From positions 1 to 14,117 of the forward strand of contig JAHIMV010000107.1 of assembly GCA_018896315.1 (NCBI GenBank): a DNA stretch of 14,117 bases, in the 5' to 3' direction. Of the stretch, positions 1 through 5,612 are shown piece after piece (position 1 is the first letter of the stretch; each line of letters begins with the position of its first letter). Under the pieces are notes generated by a model. That model did not search any database. It saw only the letters and a list, made by a program, of their open reading frames with translations, and was not told the origin of the DNA. The position numbers and the translations under genes were made by a program. The stretch is from Patescibacteria group bacterium. GTDB lineage: Bacteria > Patescibacteriota > Patescibacteriia > UBA2591 > UBA6264.

Positions 1-813
1 AACTATTTTAAAATTGGTCCTGATCAAAGAGAAGTAAAAAAGAAATTTGATTTTAATCTTTTAGATATTTTAAAAGATATTTTTACTACTGATGAAAAAA
101 AACGTTTTGATCAACTTGTTTTAGAATACAGGAGGAATGTTAAAAAAATATCTCCAGATAATTTTAAGCGCGAATTTGAGCGCTTGGTTATAGAATTAAG
201 CTGGAAATCGTCTTCTATTGAAGGAAATACTTATACTTTATTAGAAACAGAATTTTTAATTAGACAGAATAAATCAGCGCAAGGACATAAAAAAGAGGAG
301 GATATTATGATTCTAAACCATAAGAAAACGTTGGATTATATTAGAGAAAATACTTCTTCTTTTAAACAAATGACTGTTGCTAAATTGGAATATATACATT
401 TTTTATTAACTAAAGATTTAAAAATTGCTCAGGGATTAAGAAAAGCACCAATTGGTATTACTGGTACTGCTTATCGTCCATTAGATAATATTTTTCAAAT
501 TAAAGAAGCATTAGAGAAAACATGTGAAATAATTAACAAAGAAAAAGATGTTTTTTACAAAGCGGTTATTTTAATGCTTATGATTGCCTATATTCAGCCA
601 TTTGATGATGGGAACAAGCGCACAGGACGACTATCAGCTAATGCTATTTTAATGGCTTATAATGTTTGTCCGCTTTCTTATCGCAGTGTCAGCGAAGAAG
701 AATATAAAAAGGCGGTAATTCTGTTTTACGAACAAAATAATATTAGTTATTTTAAAAATCTTTTTATAGAACAATTTGAATTTGCTGTTAAGAATTATTT
801 TCGTTCAGAATAA
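1..813 (+). CDS. Fic family protein, 5'-truncated by the window edge, with Gln in place of the catalytic His
   Basis: The reading frame is open from base 1, so the gene starts outside the window; the TTG at 184 is internal. Fic proteins usually transfer AMP from ATP to a target hydroxyl. The Fic motif is visible near 592-633, but reads I-Q-P-F-D-D-G-N-K-R-T-G-R: the usual first residue His, the general base, is Gln (CAG), and the second Gly of GNGR is Lys. An inhibitory-helix motif SxxxEGN (SSSIEGN, about 211-231) lies upstream of the Fic core, which is the class II arrangement where a Glu blocks productive ATP binding. The C-terminal part (LSYRSVSEEEYKKA, LFYEQNN) looks intact. A terminator follows at 839-864. 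From memory, Fic relatives with Gln at this position exist in other bacteria, so this is probably a subfamily rather than a sequencing error. Family assignment is firm; activity is uncertain. Confidence 0.9.
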   Translation, partial: NYFKIGPDQREVKKKFDFNLLDILKDIFTTDEKKRFDQLVLEYRRNVKKISPDNFKREFERLVIELSWKSSSIEGNTYTLLETEFLIRQNKSAQGHKKEEDIMILNHKKTLDYIRENTSSFKQMTVAKLEYIHFLLTKDLKIAQGLRKAPIGITGTAYRPLDNIFQIKEALEKTCEIINKEKDVFYKAVILMLMIAYIQPFDDGNKRTGRLSANAILMAYNVCPLSYRSVSEEEYKKAVILFYEQNNISYFKNLFIEQFEFAVKNYFRSE

Positions 814-838
814 TGTATAACAAAATAATAATTTTTAT

Positions 839-864
839 AAAAAATAGGGACGCCACTATTTTTT
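839..864 (+). terminator. Rho-independent terminator after the Fic gene
   Basis: A perfect 9-bp inverted repeat, AAAAAATAG (839-847) and CTATTTTTT (856-864), encloses GGACGCCA; the right arm ends in six T. It sits 26 bases after the Fic stop. The stem is AT-rich, so strength is moderate. The core ATAGGGAC resembles ATAGGGGAC at 2680-2688 and the hairpin at 1577-1590, so it may be a decayed copy of the same palindromic repeat now serving as terminator. Confidence 0.6.
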
Positions 865-901
865 AAAAGTTCTTTATTAAGCCAAAGCCAAGTGAGAAAA
901 A

Positions 902-967
902 TTGAGAAGCCGAGCCTCTCAACTTAAAGAGGAAATAAAAGTTATAAAAGTTTGGGAGCTCGGCTTC
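902..967. repeat. Nested palindromic element
   Basis: Outer arms GAAGCCGAGC (906-915) and GCTCGGCTTC (958-967) are a perfect 10-bp inverted repeat. Inside, CCTCT (915-919) can pair with AGAGG (928-932). Alternatively TTGAGA (902-907) pairs with TCTCAA (917-922). The TTGAGAAGC and CTCTCAA sequences recur as the arms of the hairpin at 1941-1966 inside the DUF559 gene, so both are probably members of one repeat family. There is no T-tract, so it does not look like a terminator. Confidence 0.6.
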
Positions 968-1024
968 CAAGTAAAAAACCCCGAAAATTTAATTGAGAGA
1001 TAATTTAAAATTGTAAACATAAAC

Positions 1025-1393
1025 ATGTTAAAAAATAAAGTTATGAAAAAACAAGAAAATAATTACGCGTATATTGATGGCGCTAATTTACATAAAGGCA
1101 TAAAAGAACTTGGTTGGAAATTAGATTATAAAAGATTTAGAATTTGGCTGTCTGAAAAATATGGCGTAGTCCGCGCATATATTTTTATTGGTTTAATATC
1201 TAAATACAAAGATCTATATACGTATTTACAGGAGTCTGGATTTACTCTTATATTTAAAGAGGTAGTATATGATGGATCTGGCAAGCCAAAAGGTAATTGC
1301 GATGCTGATTTAGTAAAAATGAAAAAGCCCCCGATGTGGACGAAACCGCATAAGGGTCTTTTTCGTAGTGATATTTTAAATATAACAGAATAA
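1025..1393 (+). pseudogene. NYN (LabA/PIN-like) domain protein, truncated at its C-terminal half
   Basis: The N-terminal part matches the NYN/LabA-like branch of the PIN nuclease superfamily: YIDGANLHKG at residues 16-25 carries the first metal-binding Asp, and GNCDADLV at about 90-97 the second acidic cluster. Family members normally continue for another 60-80 residues through an SSDGDF-type motif with the last catalytic Asp. Here the homology stops just after DADLV, exactly where a palindrome begins (1321-1364), and only 25 unrelated-looking codons follow. The last residues (SDILNITE) might be a remnant of the family's C-terminus. The gene most likely lost activity by insertion or replacement with a palindromic element. 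ATG at 1043 is an alternative start; neither has a clear ribosome binding site. The fold call is solid, the pseudogene call is inference. Confidence 0.7.
1321..1364. repeat. Palindrome at the truncation point of the NYN gene
   Basis: GAAAAAGCCC (1321-1330) pairs with GGGTCTTTTTC (1354-1364) with one bulged T. Inside, ATGTGG can pair with CCGCAT with one G-T wobble. The hairpin begins directly after the codons for the conserved DADLV motif. It ends in TTTTTC, so it could also act as a weak terminator. Confidence 0.55.
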
Positions 1394-1685
1394 TAATAAA
1401 AGTCAATAAGTTGTCCACAGGTGCAGCATGATTGACATAAAGGGGGATTGACCCCGAAAAATGATTCTCTGAAGCGGCTTTATTAAGCGGAGTTTTGGGA
1501 CAAAAATTCAAAATGACAAAATTTTGACCAAAACAAAACCTGAAAATCTAATTGAGAAAAAAATATAATTTAATTTGGGGACTGTTCCCCTAAGTTGGCT
1601 CTCTGAAACTCGCTTCAGTAGAGGATTTTAAATGAAAGAAGAATTTTTATTGCAATAACATGAGCAAACAAAGAAGTTGAAAAGT
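1394..1685. repeat. Gene-free stretch with REP-like GGGG/CCCC hairpins
   Basis: No credible gene lies here. It holds a near-consensus DnaA-box-like TTGTCCACA (1411-1419), a hairpin GGGG-ATTGA-CCCC (1443-1455), a second hairpin GGGGA-CTGT-TCCCC (1577-1590), and after each a CTCTGAA-containing stretch (1467-1473 and 1601-1607). The second of these folds as CTGAA (1603-1607) against TTCAG (1614-1618). The short motif CCTGAAAATCTAATTGAG lies at 1539-1556. Two copies of the same hairpin-plus-CTCTGAA unit suggest decayed REP-like or miniature transposon repeats of the kind mobilised by REP-associated transposases; no transposase is in the window. Confidence 0.5.
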
Positions 1686-2597
1686 ATGATTAAAAATCAT
1701 ACAAAAGATAAAAAAGATAAAATAGATAAAATCGTTTTAGTTGGTGTACTCAGAAATAAGCGCGACCTTAATATTCTTTTGACTGAAAAATGGTATCGAA
1801 TTCCAGTAGCCCATGCGCCGAGGCGGCAATTCAATTACCTCGCTTTTTATCAGCCCGCTCTATTTGGTCGCCAGGGAAAGTGCATTCGGTATTATGCTCG
1901 TGTTTTATCGTCTCGGAATTTAAAAAAATCAAATTCCGACAGCTCTCAACCTTCAGTTGAGAAGCTGGACCAGATAGGCGAAGGAGCCGAGACGACCCAG
2001 CCTAGAAAAAATTTTGTGGGCTGCCCGAAGGGAGATAGTGCACGAGCGAAGCGAGCGTCTATCTGGAATTATCAAACTATCAAAAGGAGAGATTTGCTGC
2101 CAGATGAGCCAGATCATCCGAGAACTCATGATTATTATTTCCGGGTTCGGGTTGGTAAAATCAAGAAACTACCTCGGCCAATCAGGAATATAATACCGCG
2201 CCGCGTTTCTTTTGGTTTTACCACATTGAATCATTTATTAAAATCAAAGAACATTTTACAACTTTATAATATTGCTCCAACCGAACAGATCGTAGAACAT
2301 GGGTTGAGGCGAGCCAATATCAAAGCAGTTGCCCAATACTATGTTTTAAGCGGCAAAAAACGATATTGTCTTGATTTTGCTGTGTTTTGCAAGCAAGGAT
2401 CGATTGCTGTTGAGTGCGACAACATAAAGGCTCATTCCAGTCTAGGTCAGCGAGAGAAAGATAAAATAAAAAATACTTTTCTTAGGCGGCGCGGTTGGAC
2501 TGTTATTCGTTTACCAGAACACGATATTGTTTCTGACTTAGAGAGCTGCATTGTAAGAGTAAAAAAAGCAGTCCGGAAACTTGGTGGAGCGCTTTAA
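1686..2597 (+). CDS. DUF559 / Vsr-like PD-(D/E)XK endonuclease-domain protein with an in-frame palindromic insertion
   Basis: The C-terminal third is a DUF559 nuclease-like domain: YCLDFAV with Asp230 and GSIAVECDNIKAH with Glu243 and Asp245, followed by QREKDK and the RRGWTVIRLPEHDI segment typical of Vsr/DUF559 proteins, which are PD-(D/E)XK superfamily members. The N-terminal part (about 15-75) and middle (about 130-200) form a separate conserved-looking region of unknown role. I chose ATG 1686 because AGAAG lies about 10 bases upstream; TTG 1677 in the same frame is possible and adds three residues. Residues about 75-128 (bases 1909-2064) are a low-complexity, Ser/Gln/Lys-rich stretch encoded by a multi-hairpin palindrome of exactly 52 codons; without it RYYARVL would run into YQTIKRRDLLP. 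The gene is visibly GC-richer than its neighbours, which suggests transfer. DNA substrate is unknown. Confidence 0.75.
   Translation: MIKNHTKDKKDKIDKIVLVGVLRNKRDLNILLTEKWYRIPVAHAPRRQFNYLAFYQPALFGRQGKCIRYYARVLSSRNLKKSNSDSSQPSVEKLDQIGEGAETTQPRKNFVGCPKGDSARAKRASIWNYQTIKRRDLLPDEPDHPRTHDYYFRVRVGKIKKLPRPIRNIIPRRVSFGFTTLNHLLKSKNILQLYNIAPTEQIVEHGLRRANIKAVAQYYVLSGKKRYCLDFAVFCKQGSIAVECDNIKAHSSLGQREKDKIKNTFLRRRGWTVIRLPEHDIVSDLESCIVRVKKAVRKLGGAL
1909..2064. repeat. Multi-hairpin palindromic element inserted in frame in the DUF559 gene
   Basis: Outer arms CGTCTCGG (1909-1916) and CCGAGACG (1987-1994) are a perfect 8-bp inverted repeat. Between them lie CGGAATTT (1914-1921) with AAATTCCG (1931-1938), and AGCTCTCAAC (1941-1950) with GTTGAGAAGCT (1956-1966, one bulge). 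A further stem AGATAG (2033-2038) with CTATCT (2059-2064) encloses a CGAGCGAAGCGAGCG stretch. The block is 156 bases, a multiple of three, and has no stop in the host frame. This resembles the idea of Rickettsia palindromic elements found inside genes, though it is not one of those by sequence as far as I can tell. Confidence 0.65.
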
Positions 2598-2730
2598 CAC
2601 CCGATATTAAACATACCATTAAGAAATAAATAAAAATCTAAAAATTTAATTATGAAATTAAGTAGTCCGGTTTTTAAAAAAATAGGGGACGGTTTTCAAA
2701 ATGAAGTTAGTTTAACAAGAATAAAAACAA

Positions 2731-4266
2731 ATGGATAGAATACTTTTACAAAAATTAAAGGATTGGAGAAATAATATTGCCCAGAAAGAGAACATAGAAC
2801 TCTTCCGCGTTCTTCCTAATAAGACTATTGAAAATATTGCGCTAACAAAACCATCCACCAAAGAAGAACTTTTAGCTATCAAGGGCATTAAAGACAAAAA
2901 ATTTAATAAATATGGAAATGATATATTATCATTGGTCAATGGGAGTCAAGAAAATGTTGAGCCGGTTTTAGATGTTGAAATTGGTAATATTAACAACAAA
3001 GATAAAAAGCCATATACAGTGAGCAACTACCTTAACTTGCTCAATAGTAAATTGCGGGAGCAAAAAGCGCGCATTCAGGGAGAAATCAGTAGCTTAGAAA
3101 TTAGAGAAAATTATCTATTCTTTTCTTTAAAAGACAAAGATGATAAGAGTGTTCTTAAATGTTTTATGTGGAAGAGTGATTATGAGTTGTGCGGGGTTTT
3201 ATTTGAAGAAGGGTTAGAGATTATAGTTGAGGGATTTTCAGAGGTTTATAAACCAACTGGCCGATTGAGCTTTAGGGTGTCCACAGCCGAATTGGTTGGT
3301 GAAGGGGCTCTTAAAAAAGCTTATGATCAACTAAAGAAGAAGCTTGAAAAAGAAGGATTATTTGCTGTAGAAAGAAAAAAATCTATACCAGAATTTTCTC
3401 AGAAGATTGGATTAATAACTTCTGAAACAGGCGCAGTTATCCATGATTTTTTAAATAATCTTGGCAAATATGGATATCAAATTAAATTTGTCAGTTCAAG
3501 AGTAGAGGGGCAGGTTGCTGTGCGGGATTTGCTTTCTGCTATTAATTATTTTAACAATAAGGATATTGACGTGCTGGTTATTATCAGGGGTGGCGGAAGC
3601 CTTGAAAGCCTTCAAGCGTTTAATAATGAAGTATTAATTAGAAGGATTGCTAGTTTTAATATTCCAATCATATGTGGGATTGGACACGAAAAGGATATTC
3701 CTCTTGCCTCATTAGCCGCGGATTTAATGGTTTCCACTCCTACTGCCGTCACTGTAGCTTTAAATAAGTCATGGGAAGCAGCATTAAACAATTTTCAGAT
3801 TTTTGAGCAGGAGATTATTAATAAATACCAGCGGTTATTGGCTAATAGTAAACATAAATTAGAGATATTGATCCATGAATTAATATCAAGATCCAATTTT
3901 ATTTTTAAAAGATTTGAAGAACTCAAATACCAGTTAAATAATAAATTAATGGCACTTGTTTATATTTTAGAAGATACTAGGAAAACATTGAATCGTTTTC
4001 ATGGTCTACTTTTAAGCAATTTTCAAAAAAACGTCAATTGGCTAAACGATTATTTAAATGAGGCTGAGGGACGGTTAAAAATTTTTAATCCAATAAATCA
4101 GTTAAGATTGGGTTATAGTATTGCATCAATTAAAGGGAGAGTAATAAAGAGTATAAAACAAGTTAGACAGGAAGAGGAAATTAATATTCAAGTTTCTGAT
4201 GGAGAAATAAAATCTAAAATTAAAAATATTATAATTCCAAGAGGTGAATCAAACAAGAAAATGTGA
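2731..4266 (+). CDS. xseA: Exonuclease VII large subunit with an N-terminal HRDC domain
   Basis: XseA is the catalytic subunit of exonuclease VII, a cytoplasmic nuclease that degrades single-stranded DNA to oligonucleotides with XseB. Residues 1-70 read as an HRDC domain (LQKLKDWRNNIAQKENIELFRVL, then TIENIALTKPSTKEELLAIKGI), the nucleic-acid-binding module known from RecQ helicases and RNase D. A linker follows, then the OB-fold (about 95-190) and the catalytic core: LITSETGAVIHDF (228-240), RGGGSLESLQAFNNE (286-300) and GIGHEKDIPLASLAADLMVSTPTAV (316-340), followed by the long coiled-coil region and a C-terminal strand module. At 511 residues it is longer than the usual 400-460 because of the HRDC fusion. 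xseB follows after 131 bases, supporting the call. A perfect 13-bp palindrome spans the stop codon. No clear ribosome binding site is visible. Confidence 0.95.
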   Translation: MDRILLQKLKDWRNNIAQKENIELFRVLPNKTIENIALTKPSTKEELLAIKGIKDKKFNKYGNDILSLVNGSQENVEPVLDVEIGNINNKDKKPYTVSNYLNLLNSKLREQKARIQGEISSLEIRENYLFFSLKDKDDKSVLKCFMWKSDYELCGVLFEEGLEIIVEGFSEVYKPTGRLSFRVSTAELVGEGALKKAYDQLKKKLEKEGLFAVERKKSIPEFSQKIGLITSETGAVIHDFLNNLGKYGYQIKFVSSRVEGQVAVRDLLSAINYFNNKDIDVLVIIRGGGSLESLQAFNNEVLIRRIASFNIPIICGIGHEKDIPLASLAADLMVSTPTAVTVALNKSWEAALNNFQIFEQEIINKYQRLLANSKHKLEILIHELISRSNFIFKRFEELKYQLNNKLMALVYILEDTRKTLNRFHGLLLSNFQKNVNWLNDYLNEAEGRLKIFNPINQLRLGYSIASIKGRVIKSIKQVRQEEEINIQVSDGEIKSKIKNIIIPRGESNKKM

Positions 4267-4278
4267 TTTTCTTGTTTG
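4250..4278. repeat. Perfect 13-bp palindrome spanning the xseA stop codon
   Basis: CAAACAAGAAAAT (4250-4262) and ATTTTCTTGTTTG (4266-4278) are perfectly complementary with a GTG loop; the xseA TGA (4264-4266) lies in the loop and stem edge. No T-tract follows the right arm, so it is a poor terminator; it could stabilise the 3' end of the xseA message or attenuate read-through into xseB. Confidence 0.6.
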
Positions 4279-4340
4279 TGAAACTCAAAGGAATTTCAAG
4301 CTTTGCTTATTACTAAAAAACATATTTAATATGATTATGG

Positions 4341-4423
4341 ACCCCGTTAGAAATCCATTTGATGGGGTTCGTATAAAATAATTTTTTATAGATTAATATG
4401 ACAAAAAAAATTTCTAACGGGGT
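4341..4423 (+). repeat. Three-arm CGTTAGAA/TTCTAACG repeat carrying the xseB start codon (copy 1)
   Basis: The left arm ACCCCGTTAGAAAT (4341-4354) is the exact reverse complement of the right arm ATTTCTAACGGGGT (4410-4423). A short middle arm GGGGT (4364-4368) can also pair with ACCCC (4341-4345). The xseB ATG (4398-4400) lies between the middle and right arm, and the right arm encodes Ser-Asn-Gly-Val. The same layout over nearly the same length occurs in front of lexA at 9404-9485. Confidence 0.75.
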
Positions 4424-4640
4424 GGACAAAAATAAACTTAAAGATTCATTAAAAAAACTTGAGAAAATTATTGAATGGTTTGATAGCCAAAAAGAGGTAG
4501 ATGTAGAAGCAGGACTTGAAAAAGTTAAAGAAGGGACGACTTTAATCAAAGCTAGCAAGGAGCGATTAAAAGAACTTGAAAATGAGTTTGAAGAAGTTAA
4601 AAAAGAGCTTAAAGAAGAAATTGAATCGGATATAGAGTAG
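4398..4640 (+). CDS. xseB: Exonuclease VII small subunit
   Basis: An 80-residue, highly charged, all-helical protein next to xseA. Residues 11-75 show the XseB pattern: LKDSLKKLEKIIEWFDSQKEVDVEAGLEKVKEGTTLIKASKERLKELENEFEEVKKEL, where a helix with the LE.IV-type start is followed by the D-V-E-A-G/L-E....G..L hairpin and a second coiled-coil helix. XseB chains bind along the XseA coiled coil and are needed for full activity. The first nine residues (MTKKISNGV) are not part of the domain and are encoded by the palindromic repeat 4341-4423. The stop is six bases before the next start, so xseB and the glycosylase gene are probably one transcript. No Shine-Dalgarno sequence is visible. Confidence 0.88.
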   Translation: MTKKISNGVDKNKLKDSLKKLEKIIEWFDSQKEVDVEAGLEKVKEGTTLIKASKERLKELENEFEEVKKELKEEIESDIE

Positions 4641-4646
4641 ATTAAT

Positions 4647-5612
4647 ATGCCTCAAAAATTAACCCACAAATCAAAACTAATCTTTTATCCTAAACCGCCT
4701 TTTCATTTTGATGCTAGTTTGCATAAGCCTTCTCATTTTCCTTCTTCTGATAATACATGGGTTTCTGGGGTTTATTGGATAACTATGTTGTGGCAGGGGC
4801 GTTGTTTGGGGTTGAGGTTGGAGAATAAAGGTTCTGTTTCTGTTCCAAAGGTGGTGATTAAAGTGTTTTCTAATGGGAAGCTGAGTGCTTCTTTTTTAAA
4901 AGGTTTAAGGCCAGAGTTGATCTGGCGTTTTAATTTTGATGCTGATTTAGAAGAGTTTTGTCGGTTGTTTAAGGGTGATAAGGTTTTGGGTGGAGTTATT
5001 AAGAAATTTAAAGGGATGAGGCCGGTGGCAGCTAATTCTTTTTATGAAACCCTTGTTATATACATAGTCCTTCAAAATGCTTTTGTTGGTCGTTCAGTCC
5101 AAATGTTAGAGAATCTTTTTAATACTTATGGGAATAAACTAGAATATGATGGTAAGGTTTTATCTTGTTTTTGGGATCCAGGTAAAATAGCTAAAAGTAC
5201 TGAGGAGAAATTAAGGGAATTAAAGCTGGGTTATCGGGCAAAGTTCTTACTAAAGCTTTCAGAGCAATTTAGTAGAGGGGAAGTAGATGAATTTCCTTTA
5301 AGAAAGGCAAGTAATGAAGAGATTGAGAAAGAGGTATTAAAGATTTATGGGATTGGGCCGGCTTCAATAGAAAATGTGCTTTTTGAAGATTTTTATAGAT
5401 ATGATTATTTTTCTTGTATTCCTCCTTGGGAGCAAAAGATATTATCTAAGTTATTGTTTAATAAAAAGCTAGTTTCTGTAGAAAAGATTTTTAAAAGAGC
5501 GGAAAAGTGGGGAAAATACAAGAAATTAGCCATTCATTACATCTGGGAAGATATTTTTTGGAAAAGAATGTATTCTAAGGTGGATTGGCTGGAAAAGGAA
5601 ATTAGGTTATGA
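4647..5612 (+). CDS. HhH-GPD (OGG1/AlkA-like) DNA glycosylase homologue, copy 1, lacking the standard catalytic residues
   Basis: The order matches base-excision glycosylases of the OGG1/AlkA type: an N-terminal beta-rich part (about 1-95), then WRFNFDADLEEF (93-104), KFKGMRPVAANSFYETLVIYIVLQNAF (120-146, the OGG1 FQGVR...SxQN region), LRELKLGYRAKFLL (189-202) and the helix-hairpin-helix YGIGPASIENVLF (234-246). In OGG1 the HhH carries Lys (GVGTKVAD) and 20 residues on the catalytic Asp (PVDVH). Here the Lys position is Ala239 and the Asp position falls at Ile258 in SCIPPWEQ (256-263); the nearest acid is Glu262. It may use Glu262, or bind damaged DNA without cutting the base. The start follows the xseB stop by six bases, and the stop overlaps the next start (ATGA). 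A near-identical copy lies at 13056-14021. The coding strand is GT-rich compared with neighbours. Substrate unknown. Confidence 0.72.
   Translation: MPQKLTHKSKLIFYPKPPFHFDASLHKPSHFPSSDNTWVSGVYWITMLWQGRCLGLRLENKGSVSVPKVVIKVFSNGKLSASFLKGLRPELIWRFNFDADLEEFCRLFKGDKVLGGVIKKFKGMRPVAANSFYETLVIYIVLQNAFVGRSVQMLENLFNTYGNKLEYDGKVLSCFWDPGKIAKSTEEKLRELKLGYRAKFLLKLSEQFSRGEVDEFPLRKASNEEIEKEVLKIYGIGPASIENVLFEDFYRYDYFSCIPPWEQKILSKLLFNKKLVSVEKIFKRAEKWGKYKKLAIHYIWEDIFWKRMYSKVDWLEKEIRL

Noticed and set aside
1660..1680. Six-codon ORF MSKQRS ending just before the DUF559 start
   Set aside because: Too short and without supporting signal.
902..2064. CRISPR array
   Set aside because: The repeats are palindromes of differing sequence without regular spacing or spacers, and no cas gene is present.
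2652..2738. 28-codon ORF (MKLSSPVF...) overlapping the xseA start by 8 bases, possible leader peptide
   Set aside because: No ribosome binding site, no recognisable family and too short to separate from chance in AT-rich DNA.
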